Of a stretch of 64,000 bases of DNA, positions 12,075-23,261 are shown piece by piece. The DNA comes from Hsuehochloa calcarea. Its lineage: Eukaryota; Streptophyta; Magnoliopsida; Poales; Poaceae. The first letter of the stretch is position 1. Each line of letters opens with the position of its first letter. Made by a program: the position numbers and the translations under genes. The notes beneath the pieces are model-generated. The model worked only from the letters and a program-made list of their open reading frames with translations, had not been told where the DNA came from and ran no database searches. The stretch lies in contig CM070599.1 of NCBI GenBank assembly GCA_036346395.1, forward strand, positions 26,899,232-26,963,231. Reading direction: 5' to 3'.

Positions 12075-14890
12075 CCCGGCCCCGCTAGCCGCACACTCTC
12101 CACACGCCGCACGAGCACACGCGTCCGTCGCCCCACCGCCAGGGCCGATGCCATTCGCTCGCGCCTTGCCCGCCGCCGTCGCCTACCACGCGAAGTTGAC
12201 TTCTTCGCCGTCGCACCACCTTGTCGCCGCGCCACCACACACACCCGCGCCCACCACCGCCGCCGCGCACAAACCAGCGTTTTTGCACGCGCACCTATGC
12301 TCGCGTTTTGGGTACCTAAGCGCCCCATATCAGTAGGTATCGGTTTGGGCCACAAATGGGCCGAAAAAGAATAGTAGGCCCAACCCAAGTAAAAACCCTA
12401 AAAAAGAAAAGAAAAATTGGATTGGGAATTTTTTTAAAAATCCTAAAAATTTGCAAATGGGCCCTTGCAAATTCTAAAAATTACGAGGAATTTTTTGTGG
12501 TTAAGGAAAATTGCAAAACCCTGGAGTTTTGGGTCATTTCAACGGATTTTGGATTTTCATATATTCTTGCATAATAACTCTTCGGGAATCTGATTTTGTG
12601 ATGATCAGTATGTTATATGGTTATTTTATAATCTAGACTCTCGACTTATGGTTATTTGCTTTATTATTTTTTTATGCAATAACATTAAATTAATCCTAAA
12701 AACTTTATTTCTAAGGTATGTGAGCTTCCATAAACTGTGAAACCTTAAACCTAGTACACCTTAGAAGCATCATATTTTTATGGTTTATTTTTCCATGGTA
12801 TTGTGTGTTTGGAAAATTAATTAGTGGGTTTAGTAATTTTGAAAATTGGTCCCATACCTTAAAATTATCAGAAAAATTCCTACAAATACTAGGAAAATCT
12901 AGTAAATGTATAAAATTATCTATTGAATTGATAAAATTAATCTTTACTATTTTGCACTCATTTCGTGCATTTAAAATATTTTACCCGCTATAAACATATA
13001 GAAAATTACATAAATTATGTGGGACATGTTTGACATCGCTAAGTGGATATTTGTTTGTCCTAGATGACAGCAAGGATAAGCCCATATTATGCTCTATGGA
13101 GATCGATAGTAATTTCTTAGTTGTCCATTAACTTTGTAAAGATGTCGTTTTCTTACACTAGTAGCATTAGTAGTATAAATTCAACTCATGTCTAGTTTGG
13201 TTCTACTCCTACTGAGCATCTCCTATCTTTTGCTTTAGGTTGAAACGTTATGCATTAGATTGTTATTTCCCAGATGCCATAAATAAATAAACAAACTATA
13301 TGAGTTGTTATATTAAAGTATTATCTCCTACTAAATAGTTGATTAAATCTATTTAATAGAACATATTGCCAGTATCATGCCTTACCTGTAGTAAACTAAT
13401 CTTGTATGAAATAAAATTTGGTAAACTGCGTGCTTGAAAATTGAAAATACTTTGTCATGCCTTGCTAACAAAATATTAAACATATACTCTTAATATCTAA
13501 TAAGCCTCAATTCACTAACTTGTAGTGCACGGATGCCCAGATAACAAAAGAACTTTCTAAGTAGAATATTACAGAGTATATATAGGTAGAGAGTTTTAAA
13601 AATCACCTTTGTGATCATTAGAGCAATCGCCACCTTCGACTGTGAGGCGGCGTGGGTAAAGGAGGAGGCAGGTGGCGTGGGTGGTGCGGCCGAAGAGGAG
13701 CAAGGGGCGTCGGGGGTGGTGCAACCGAAAGGGAGGGGCTTGGGCATGGGGCGTAGGGAGGGAGGCGGACGAGTGCGGCACGCGGAAGGGCCCTAGGATG
13801 AGGCGTGGAGGTGGTGTGGGCCAATCTGGGCCTTTCGTGCCTAAGCAAGGGCGGTGGCGGTGGCGGTAGTGATGAGGCAACGCTAGAGAGGATGAGTAGG
13901 CGGACAAGCGTCCTAAGACCAGGTGGCACAAGGCAAGGCAACCGGTCTCGCTTGGGAGAGAGGAGTGTGGGAGAGGATGGTCTTTGGCGGGAGGGGCGAC
14001 GAGGCGCGAGCGGCGAGGGCGTGGGAGAGAGGAGGCGGCGATGGAGGAGAGCTAGCGAGGCGAGAGGGACGGGCAGGCGGCGGCCGCGAGAGAGCGGAGG
14101 GCGCGATGATCCCACGTCGGCTCAAAAGGGGAGGAAGGTATGGCGCATCCCTGATCGGACGGCCCAAGAGTGGGCAGGCGCGATCTGACGGCGGAGACGG
14201 GAGGCACGTGGACGAAGTTGATTGGACATTCGTGAGCCAAGCCGGAGGCGATCCGATGGCCGGCGTCTTCTCGCGGACGTAGCACGCACGAGAAGCCGGT
14301 CTTTCCACGGGCTGTTAACTTCAGTAATACTTCCATGCGTGCGCGCTACTCGCAAGTTGCAGACTTGCAAGTTGCAATGCAGATGCCAACGTAGAATATT
14401 GCGAGTGGAAGTCCCAAGCGGGGCGTGTTCCAGCCTCCGGGTCCACAGCCACAAAACTCGGTGCGCATGGCCACATGAGGCCGAGAGGATTGAGTAATCG
14501 TTCAACCTGGACAAGCGAACACTTTTCGGGGCGTGACCATCGTAAGGCGATCAAGAACGAAAAGGTGACGACTTCTTTAGTGCAGAGGAGAGGTGGCCAG
14601 GAAGAAGGATTTAGGATATGGCAGGTCAGATGGCCACGATCAGCGACCAATAATCGGCTGAATCAAACTGGCGAATCGGCTTAGGTTACATTGTTAATTG
14701 ACACGGGATATGGAAGGATTTGGAGCCTGGGGATCATGCTTGGCTGTCAGGATCGCTTATGGGAGATTTTGATTGTATTAACAGGATGATTTGGTATCAG
14801 TACGCTACCACAGTCCACTTACAGTACTTCGGCTGCGGGCGCCCTATCTCAATAACTAGTACAGCATAGCTTATTTTTCAGGTACCAAGA
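12075..14890. other. Unassigned region, GC-rich blocks and AT-rich spacer
   Basis: About 12075-12330 and 13620-14330 are GC-rich blocks with overlapping open frames on both strands. The encoded peptides are low-complexity (Arg/Pro/Ala/Ser-rich) and look like no family. 12400-13560 is AT-rich with no coding signal. The TGTTACACCCGG at 12068 resembles the start of a gypsy LTR in plus orientation, so the first part may be the edge of another element, but I found no partner. Confidence 0.3.
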
Positions 14891-14899
14891 TCTAGAGTT

Positions 14900-17800
14900 G
14901 CCATTCGTCCTTGCACTACACACGAAAAAACAACATCCTTGACGATCGAGTTTTCTGAACATTTATGACCATGGTGCACGGTGCGAACATAAAATTTGGA
15001 AAGGTAAGCAATCGAGAGAATGCATTTTAATTAGCATAACATTCAAATGACTCCTTATTGTAGAACTCTTAAGCAACTTGATACTCCTCAACTAAGCAAC
15101 AAAGTTTAAAGTCATGAGTACATAAATTACTCAATAAGTCGCAGGGAACAGTATGCAATTAATATTTATGTAAGGTTTGAACAAATAAATAGTTGTATGG
15201 TTCTTTTGTAGAAAGTAATATTGACGGTAAATACGATAAATAAATTGAAATGCGTAATTGAAAGAAATAATAAATAAATAAATAATTGCTTTAAAACAAC
15301 CAATGAACTTCCGTTCACTTCCTAACTAAACCACCCAGTGAACATCTCATCCACTAAGCGAACATCATATTCACCAAGTTAATCTTCAATTCACCGTCTA
15401 ACACAAACCACTAAGTGAATCCCCATTCACCAAGCAAACATCATATTCACCTAGTGAACTTCACATTCACACCCCGATATATTTTTATAAAAAATTCTAC
15501 CTCTTGTGTGAAATCCCTAGTGTTGTCCATAACCGGGGACACGACTGTTTAAACAGTTTTAACTCTTCAGAGGTTTTACAGCTTTACCCACAAGAGATAA
15601 ATCAACTCAAAATGTCCGACCGCACTTCCGTAGGTGTGCGACTAAGTGATCATCATAAGGCCTTTACCTCCTTAACCCAATTATGTCTACTAAAGTTTCA
15701 ACACTGAATGTCATCGCGACCAGACAAAGCCCCCTCTTGCGCCTTTGTGAGTATCCATCCCGGAACTCACACTTCCAAAAATAGAACTAAGCTAAGACAT
15801 TGCTAATTAGTTATTCAGATCTATCCCATGCTGGATAAGTGGTTGTACGATATGTCTTAGTTTAATGACGTACAAGATTAAGTCATTGACAAGTTACCCA
15901 GGTGAGACTACCTCATCCAAAACTATATGCTTCATGTATCCCCTTTATTGCATGATCACTTGTTGAGCATAAATCATTTTGTTCAATCAAACCAATGACA
16001 ATCCTTGCCATGGCGTAAAATTTTATAATAGCGACATCGCATCACGATTGATACAATAGTGACATCACACCACAGTTGCACCATAATTCTATAAATCATT
16101 AAGTCAAGTTATCAATATTGAACATGTGATCATGAGCCAATCGTAACTAAGTATGTCTAAGCATCTCTACCATAACCCATGTTGGTGAATCAAATATATC
16201 CAACTAATAATGACCATCTTATGGTGACAAATGATTCAAGGTATTCAATTAATCAATGGAGGCGTAGTGACAAATGAGTGATTAGCTATTCTCCAAAGTA
16301 GTTGATATAAAGGTAGCATGCAATTTGATATAAAATAATATAATTTTGGAATCATAGGTTCCATATGATCAAAAGACTATGACTTGCCTCGACTTTTCTC
16401 AGTTACCACACTTGGATCTTCAAAACTTTCTTCTGCTCCTTGAAACAGATCGTCTAAACAAGAGAGAAAACAACAAGCAAAGCACAAATAAATCTAAAAA
16501 AAAATAAAATCCAAATATGTCAAAACCAACTCTAATTGGAATATGAACAAACTGAATCGAAGTTCGGACGGAAGAGAACGAACTCTCGGAAGATTTGCTG
16601 AAAAGGGAAAAAAAGAGAGAAAATACTATTCTAGATTTTAGAATTTCCTTTCAAAAGAAAATTCCATATTACTATATCAGCATGACATCAGTAGGAATTT
16701 TTAATTTAGTCCAGAATTAAATTTCAAAAAGAAAAGAAATTTAATGACACAAACGTGTGGGCGCATTGTCTATAGACCAAGTCCACAGAGAGAAGGTTTA
16801 CAACGCATGGTGCACTATATCTAGGGAATAGGGCTGACAGGTGGGGTCCACATGTCTGAGACACGGTCCACCTTGGACCAAGTCCACACAAGTTGGATTT
16901 GGGTTGGCTCGGGTTCGCCATGTGGTGCTGACACGTGATGCTAACGGGGTGCTGACAAGGAGGCGAGGCTGAGGTGGTAGCTGACGTTGATGGTGACGAC
17001 AACGACACTCTGGGACCGAGGGCTTTCGACGACGATGAGGCACAGCGAAGGCGGAGAAGCTGTGGATCAAGGCAAAGGAGGCATGATGAACACCATGACA
17101 CGATTGGTTCCCACCAGAGACGGCCATAGTGACAGCTGCGAGGATTGCGGCGGCGACGACAAAGCGAGGGGTTCCCGATGATGGTGAGGTGCGCACGGGC
17201 TAGAACACAAGGAGGCGAAGCTAGCGAGGTGGACAACGACCTCGAAACTCACTGACGACAAGGCACGATGGTTGAATGGTGACAACGAAGGAAAGGAAAA
17301 CACTTCAATTCTTGGCAACAACGACTCTTTTGCTCCGATTGGCTTCTCCTGAGGATTGGTGACGACGAGGCGATTCTTTTAACACGAACGAGACTGCCGG
17401 AGAAGCTCCACAGCTGTGGCGCGACGAGATTGGCCTTCGGCTTCAATGGCGGCGATGACAAAACGCAAGAAGGTGGGCGGCTAGGGTTTCCAGGGCAATG
17501 GTGGCTCAGAGTGAAGAAGCGAGGGAAGTCGGCGGCTTTTAAAGGTGGAGAGAGGGAGAAACCGAGAGGAGGACGATGTCGTTATCGTGTCCGGCTCGGA
17601 CACGAGCAAGAAACGGTGATAGGGATGACAACTCCGACAGGTGGGACCCGCGGGCAGAGAGAGGAGGCAAGCGAGCTGGGCTCCGGGATGGCCGGCTTGG
17701 GCCGGAAAAATTAAAATAGGCCAAGCACAAAGGAAAAGAAATGGGTCGAAGAGAAAATAAATTGCCCAATGGAAAATCCAGAAAAGAAGAATGTTCAAAT

Positions 17801-17980
17801 TTCAGAAATTGAATTAAATAAAACCGAGCTCAAAGAAATAGCAAATAAACTCCAAAAATTCATAGAAAAATTCAAAAATACTATGGAACCCAAGGAACCC
17901 AAATAAAACTGCTTTGAAATTAATTGAAGTATAGATTAATCACATGAATTTTGATTCTAAAAACAAAACGCTAAGGGTCT
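14900..17980 (-). repeat. Gypsy-type LTR, probably solo, related in layout to the LTRs at 0.4-12 kb
   Basis: Landmarks seen in the first element's LTRs recur here in the same order on the plus strand: an ATGCAATTAATATTTATG tract before GGTTCTTTTGTAG (15150-15210), CTGTTTAAACAGTTTTAAC then CACAAGAGATAA (15545-15600), and a GA-rich promoter-like block with a TTTTAAAGG box near 17535. No gag or pol adjoins it, hence probably solo. Exact ends and a target duplication could not be set. Short repeated CATTCACCAAG-type words occur at 15300-15470. Confidence 0.5.
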
Positions 17981-18299
17981 CTTTGGAACACATGAATTTT
18001 GCAATGATTTTATAGGTTCTCATGTCCTAAATGAGTTTGCCATTTGTTCTTTCACTAGGGAACAACCCTGACAGTTAATATCATACTATTCAGTAAGGCC
18101 TGATTTAGAACGCAGTACAATTTTAGTGAGAACTTTGGAGAGTTTTGTGTTGCTTCCTGTAAAGTTCGCGCGCGTTCCAAGCTAAAACCTAAACCACAAT
18201 TTCGAGTCCCAGAGCCACCAAAGGCAAAAGGCCCGTGGAACCGATGGAAGTTAGCCATGAACCCTATATTTGCCCAAGTGGCTCGGTCAGCCGCGAACA

Positions 18300-18967
18300 C
18301 GGTTCGCGCTACCGGCCGCCGAGGCAGCGAGTTGCGGTCGGTTGGCCGATTGCACTGCCGGTAGATTGGAAATTTGGGCGGTTGGGCGCGTCGCCGTGTC
18401 GGGGTGGGCTAGCTGGGCGCAAGCACACAGCAGTTCGACTGCGCGCGGTTTCTAGTTAGGGTGGCTCGTCATTCTAGCTGCGTAGCGTGCGGGCCGGGGA
18501 CAGCCGGTGGTGTTAAAGAGTACATGTTCAGTTAGCTATAGACTACGTCAATGCACGCATAGCAGTTCTATGTTAGCACTTCAAGTACCGACGACAACCC
18601 CACAGGAAGGCATCGGAACAAATGCAAGAGTTCGCGGCTGGACAAGTCGATTCCTGTTGACCCGGCGGTCATGCCCAAGAGGACGAGGTGGCCCAACATT
18701 CGCTTTACTGGTCAGGAATTTCTTGCGAGAGAGGAAGTGATGGGAGAAATTAAGCTGAAGCAGTAGGGCGTAGAAGTCGGTTTCTCAGGAAGTTCTTTAT
18801 AGTGTAATCCTCAATGATGTTTCCCCGTATCGATCAACAATTGTCTTGCGACGGCCACCCTCTTGTTCTATTGTTTCTTTTGTTGTTCTCGAACGCTCTG
18901 ATTTCTGCTACAATTGTATCAAAAAAAAAATGCTGAAAATCTTATCGAGTGATTGGGTGTCATAACA
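18300..18967 (+). repeat. 5' LTR (3' part) of a second Ty3/gypsy element
   Basis: The right edge is defined: GTCATAACA ends at 18967 and is followed after TCC by a primer-binding-site-like sequence and then a gag start. The left edge is not clear, because no TG start with a matching duplication was identified, so 18300 is only a guess. The stretch holds no other gene signal. Confidence 0.45.
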
Positions 18968-18970
18968 TCC

Positions 18971-18982
18971 TGGTACCAGAAC
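18971..18982 (+). other. Primer-binding site, initiator tRNA-Met type
   Basis: TGGTACCAGAAC differs at two positions from TGGTATCAGAGC, the usual complement of plant initiator tRNA-Met. It starts three bases after the LTR end. One change is C for T and the other A for G. Confidence 0.6.
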
Positions 18983-19033
18983 CGTTCAATCCTGGAGCGT
19001 CCTCATTATCAAACTCGCCGAACCACCAGGATC

Positions 19034-19090
19034 ATGAACATGGAGGAGCAACTCAAGGAAATCCTGCTCAACCTCAACGGCGTCGGTGTG
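19034..19090 (+). pseudogene. Gag N-terminus of gypsy element 2
   Basis: ATG at 19034 opens MNMEEQLKEILLNLNGVG, a short acidic/leucine-rich start of the kind found in gag of this gypsy group. It runs straight into a T-rich tract at 19091, where foreign sequence begins. The rest of gag resumes about 2 kb downstream. Confidence 0.5.
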
Positions 19091-20466
19091 GATTTTTTTT
19101 TAAATAATATTTTTTTAAAATAATTACAAAAAATAAATAGTCAATAAAAAATTTACAAAAAATGAGTTCTTGTCGCCGGTTGAACTGACGACAGGCTGGC
19201 GACAGGAACCCTGTTGCCTCCTTGTCACCGGTCCAATTTCAAAATTTACTACGGTCTGGGGACTATTCTGGAGGGTTCCGAGAGGATTGGTCTGCGTTAT
19301 TTCCAATCGGCGATCACTGTAATAAAAAGAGAGGCCTTAGGATTATAAAAGCATTTAACCAGAAAGATATGCTGGTCGGATTCTTACTGGAACTTACATT
19401 CCCTAGAGTCCTTGGTCACATCATCACGACCAATATACCAGAGCATCGAATGAGCTCTGGCCTTCAAAGGACAGATTCTCCGCATGGTGAAGTCCCTCAC
19501 CACGTGCCAGGAGGTTAAACCCCTGACACTCAGAAGATGGATGGCTTCAACCCATCTCCTAATTCTCCTCTCTTTCTTCGAGGAGGAACGTGCGGGCTCT
19601 CGATAGCCTTCTTACCGCTGTAATAAAGGCCATCGTCCTGCGTTATCTTCATATAAAACCAACTCTTCTTCCATGATGACCACGAAGATTTGGAGTACAT
19701 TGGAATGTACTCCTCAGCCTTCCCGTCATGGAGACACAAGGTACACTCTCCGGGTGTACCAGTCGTCTTCTTCGCATTCACCAATCTGTAGTAGTACCAA
19801 GAGATCCAAGGTTCCGGAATTCCAGTGCACGCTTCCGAGGTAGACGAAGATGCTGAGGTTGGCCGTGGCGTTGGGGGCCACATTGATCAGTTCTACTCCG
19901 TAATATTCCAAAACTTGAGAAAGAAAGGAGTTAACTAGAAGTCTGAAATCGCATTCGATATATGCGAGAAATACCAGAATTTCTCCATCTTCACCACTTG
20001 GAGAATGTTCCCCAAATGCTGATCTCCACAAGATCAGACTTCTGTCGGATAGTAGCCCAACCTTTTCCAAACCTTCAAGTTTCTTCTAACTCAGATCAGA
20101 AATCGACCAGTTGGTGATAAGATCTGACATGGTGATTTCTTTCGGGTGAAGAATTCAAAGGTGATCGGAGATGGTTTCTTGGAAGATGAAGAGGAAAGTA
20201 AAAGACGTAGAAACCCTAACGTCCGATGCTAGGGGCCTTTTTTATAGCAGCAGCACTGTAACCGCTTCTGGGAAAAGTCCAACGGACAAAAATCCCTTTT
20301 GTCTAGCGGACAAAGAGTTCTTTCCACTTCCAAGACGATTTCTCAACTTTAAAAATGAATATGAACCACCTCGGATACCACGATATTTAATGAGTGGTCT
20401 GCCCGATACGATTGCATCGGGAGTAAGCGTCTATACGACCAATTCATTTAAAGTTCGAGGGCTAGC
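19091..20466 (-). mobile_element. Inserted gypsy-type fragment (minus strand)
   Basis: Interrupts gag of element 2. The first 130 bases are very AT-rich. The rest contains the gag-like pseudogene at 19530-20070 and a leader-like stretch. It abuts the 658-bp LTR at 20467, so both may have arrived as one element, but the strand of the LTR's AATAAA (plus) does not agree with the gag-like frame (minus). Origin unresolved. Confidence 0.45.
19530..20070 (-). pseudogene. Transposase_28 / 'putative gypsy-type transposon' domain remnant
   Basis: Two overlapping minus-strand frames. The upstream one (from 20070) contains GEILVFLAYIECDFRLLV, then LEYYGVELINVAPNATANLS and IFVYLGSV. This matches the plant domain named Transposase_28 or 'putative gypsy type transposon', in which a short block normally reads YYGLELHHLTPNAILHL. 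That domain forms the N-terminus of the gag-like protein of large gypsy derivatives and is not a true transposase. A frame change near 19730-19880 splits it, and later text (WISWYYYRLVNAKKT then EEYIPMYSKSSW) suggests the next section of the same protein. It is a remnant without start-to-stop integrity. Confidence 0.65.
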
Positions 20467-21124
20467 TGACGAGGATTAAAACCTCTATTTATTATTTAAA
20501 TAGATAAAGGAACATATGTCTTCGTGGTCGTAACCCCTAAGGCTAACAACCTCCCTGGTCGTGAGGATTCCAGAGGTTACATAATATCTAAACTGGTCGG
20601 AGAAGGTTCCTAACCTTGTCTCCAATCAGTCAAAAGCCCACAAAGTCTTTTGAATTGGCATTTGGATCTAGCGCCAGATATATCCTCTACCGTGTGAAGA
20701 ATGGAACATGTGTTATATTCCATACCACGCGACGATACGTAACTCCAAGACACAGGAATACGGTTAATGGCTCACTGACATATAACCGTACAACAGTTGA
20801 CACATTGTCAACTGACGCTCCTCTCCGACCAGACGCGCTGCTTCTCCAACAGGCGTCTCTCCCAGAGACAACTGCCAACGCTTCATCAACTACATAAGGA
20901 GGACTGCGAACCGAAGTGGAGGAGCCGGAACATTGGAGATAGATTGGGAAACACTCTCAGAAGAACATTGTATTCTCGAGTTAGTCTTCAGTCTAAGTTA
21001 CATACATCCATTGTAATAGCTAGTTCACAGCAATAAAGAACAGTCTCATTACTTTCCAGAAGATACATGTCATTTTTCTCTTTTTCTTCATACATTCATA
21101 AGATCGGCGATTTGATCGTCGACA
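20467..21124 (+). repeat. 658-bp LTR, family member 1 (TGACGAGG...GTCGACA)
   Basis: Near-identical to 40735-41397 and, in opposite orientation, related to 30461-31134. It begins TGACGAGGATTAAAACC and ends GATCGTCGACA, and carries AATAAAG at about 21033 in the plus sense, which suggests a plus orientation. Flanking 5-mers (CTAGC and GCAGG) do not match, so this copy is not a simple solo LTR with preserved duplication, unlike the copy at 40735. Confidence 0.8.
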
Positions 21125-21138
21125 GCAGGCAAGCGTTC

Positions 21139-21672
21139 TCTCTAGTCCGATTTCTCACAATATGGGGCAACAACTTCCTCCCCCGAGTTTTCCCCGATTT
21201 GATGGCGAAAACCCCAAAAATGTGGAAATTGCGCTGTGAAAAGTATTTTGAGATGTATTATGTCCATCCATCTCTCTAGATTTCAATGGCGGCAATGCAG
21301 TTCTCAAGTACTTCTACTATTTGGTTGCAAGTAGTAGAGAAACACTTGGCCAATGTGAATTGGGAAGGCTTCTGCTTCTGCACTAGGTTTGGGTGAGATC
21401 AGCATCACAATTGATTCGTCAATTCTACCATCTGCGCCAAACCAGTTCACTAGCAAATTATGTAGAAAGGTTAGAGGGGTTGATGAACCATCTCATGTCG
21501 TACGATGAGCAAATCAACCCACTCTACCCGGTTACCAGATTCATTGATTTCCAAAGACCTCTCGATTTGGACACTGCTTGCGTGTTGGCCTTATTGCAGG
21601 AAGAGGTGTTGGAAGGAACCAAGTGGAAGGAATTGCGTAGGCCGGACTCTGTTATCTTGAAGCCAATTTCCT
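21139..21672 (+). pseudogene. Gag body of gypsy element 2
   Basis: Readable blocks in order: PPSFPRFDGENPKMWKLRCEK then YFEMYYVHPS (normally FPKFDGxNPRxWxxxCExYFxMY), a stop, a tryptophan-containing block EKHLANVNWEGF, then SQLIRQFYHLRQTSSLANYV and ERLEGLMNHLMSY, and near the end DLDTACVLALLQEEV. These are the signature segments of the retrotransposon gag domain in this gypsy group. At least one stop (near 21279) and a frame change break it. The reading is cut by the LINE insertion at 21673 and takes up again after it. Confidence 0.75.
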
Positions 21673-22161
21673 AGCTTACTCATATTGGCTTTCCAACTTT
21701 GTTGGTGGGATGATTGTGGTGCTAACAATTATCAGTTTTGCAGTTTTTGCCTAGAGGTTATGGAAAATCAGGAATAAAGTAGCGATTGAGAAGACTTTTC
21801 CTAAGTAATCTTCTGACGAGATGTTCAAATTTTTATGGTGTTTGTAGCGCAGGTGGGTGCTAATAAAAAAAGGAGGAGCAAATGAAGCTTGACAATGTGA
21901 TGAACTCGGTAGAAGTTTGGTTGAAGATGTTTTGTTCACCAGATAAAATGTAATGCTAGGTCTTGTTCGTCTGGATGTCTTCTTGACTTTACCTTGTTTG
22001 TTTGGTTAGCCTATCTGAACTTTGTGATCGTGTTGGTAGCCTTTTGTAAGCTGGTCTCCCCAGCAGTTCCTTGATCGTGGTTGGTTGTATCTGGATATTA
22101 GCTTTTTATAAAAGTTGAGAAGTTTCCTTATTCAAAAAAAGAGAGAAAAAGCCAATTTCCT
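21660..22161 (+). mobile_element. 5'-truncated L1-type LINE with 13-bp target duplication
   Basis: The insert is 21673-22148, bounded by AAGCCAATTTCCT at 21660-21672 and 22149-22161. It ends in an A-rich tail (TTCAAAAAAAGAGAG). Its first part encodes RLWKIRNKVAIEKTFPK and, after a stop, EMFKFLWCL, the text seen at the C-terminus of plant L1-type RT proteins (zf-RVT region). The remainder looks like 3' UTR. A long duplication, a poly-A tail and 5' truncation are the marks of target-primed reverse transcription. It sits in gag of gypsy element 2, so it is younger than that element. Confidence 0.85.
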
Positions 22162-22602
22162 GCCGGGCATGCTGCTTCCCTTGCCGCCGCCGCCACGGGC
22201 AGGAGGAAATTCTAATGCTGAAGACAGCCAGGGCATTGATGCTGCTCGAGCGGGCGCTGGCCAAGATAAACTTGCTGCTCTACATGCGTACCGAAGGGCG
22301 CACGGGCTGTTACAAATGTGGCGAACGATGGGGCCGTGATCACACTTGTCCGGCAACCGTCGACCTTCACGTTGTGAGGAATCGATGGATCTCTTCCAAT
22401 CTCAAGACTCAACGTCTTCCTCCTACCCCGTACCAAATAATTACGATGAAGATGGAGAACTGTTGATGCAAATTTCCAAGCAAGCTGTGAATGGCACTGA
22501 GTCACCAAAAACAGTGGCTACATAGGTGGGTTCATCATCAACGAGTTCTCATGCTTGTAGACTCGGGAATCTCGCACACTTTTGTTAGTAGATTTTGGGT
22601 AT
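22162..22602 (+). pseudogene. Gag zinc knuckle and protease start of gypsy element 2
   Basis: At about 22300-22345 a CCHC knuckle is readable as CYKCGERWGRDHTCP, followed by a valine-aspartate-leucine-histidine stretch typical of this group. About 22535-22595, in another frame, encodes LMLVDSGISHTFVSRF, the retropepsin active-site box with its catalytic aspartate. A stop follows and homology ends near 22602, where a different LTR begins. The coding region is thus an abruptly cut polyprotein. Confidence 0.75.
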
Positions 22603-22965
22603 GAGGAGGAACGCGACTGGTCGGATATGAAATCTGCCTCCCTAGCATAATATGGGAGATATCTCTAGAGCCCTTGATGTGCTCACATAAAGGAAGTGCA
22701 TGATCGTGCTACATGTGGTCGAAGATTCGACCACACAAAACTATCCATCACTAGATCGAAAAAAGATTGAACAGTCCATAGATGACATATATCCCACTTG
22801 GAGTTCGATCAGATATGATGATGCAAAAGGAGAATACGCAATCATGTCGCTTAGTCGCAATCAGGTCGCTTAGTTTGTCTAGATATGAACTGGTCGTATG
22901 AGGATACAGACTGGTCGTAAGTTGGTCGTACATGATCACAAACTCAATGACATCGTTCCGGAAAT
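22603..22965 (+). repeat. Fragment of a BARE/RIRE1-like LTR
   Basis: Matches the interior of the solo LTR at 50472-51962: shared words include GACTGGTCGGATAT, GAGATATCT, AAAGTATTGAACA (here AAAAGATTGAACA) and repeated ACTGGTCGTA. It has neither LTR end. It begins exactly where the gypsy protease text stops, so the junction is a deletion or recombination breakpoint. Confidence 0.7.
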
Positions 22966-23086
22966 TTCTTGGATGAATTTTTTTCTTCCTTTTTTTTTTT
23001 TGAGACGAATGCATTTCTTTTCCTGCTGGTATGTTGTTGGATGAATTGTGCAAACATTCCCAGACTTAAAGCATTCTCAACCCAAC

Positions 23087-23153
23087 AGGCCCAGTTATGC
23101 CAGTATGTAGCCCAAAGCAGCAAGGCCCATCAGCCCACATGATACCATGGGCT
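23087..23153 (+). promoter_or_regulatory. Site II-like promoter elements upstream of SDH5
   Basis: AGGCCCA occurs at 23087-23093 and 23123-23129, and TGGGCT at 23148-23153. TGGGCC/T (site II) motifs are known in promoters of plant nuclear genes for mitochondrial respiratory proteins and other housekeeping genes. They lie 110-175 bases upstream of the ATG. Their role here is inferred from position and motif only. Confidence 0.5.
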
Positions 23154-23261
23154 CGCCCACACTATCGAGCACGGCGACAAAACAACCAGTCTCCATCCTC
23201 CCCACGAAATTTCGCCTCCGTCTCCATCCCCATCTCGCCGCGATCTCTCCCGACCACGGCG

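Larger units (their letters stand above)
18968..22602 (+). mobile_element. Ty3/gypsy element 2, truncated (leader, gag, start of protease)
   Basis: Primer site at 18971, gag start at 19034, gag body from 21139, zinc knuckle near 22310 and retropepsin start near 22550 form a plus-strand gypsy order. The element has been broken three times: by foreign sequence 19091-20466, by a 658-bp LTR at 20467-21124, and by a LINE at 21673-22148. RT, RNase H, integrase and the 3' LTR are missing. At about 22603 it is joined directly to an unrelated BARE/RIRE1-like LTR fragment. Confidence 0.75.

Noticed and set aside
13618..14115. Long overlapping open frames on both strands (up to 165 codons)
   Set aside because: GC-rich low-complexity composition (Pro/Arg/Ser-rich) open in several frames at once; no domain, no start context, no splice logic. 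Typical of GC-rich non-coding DNA in grasses.
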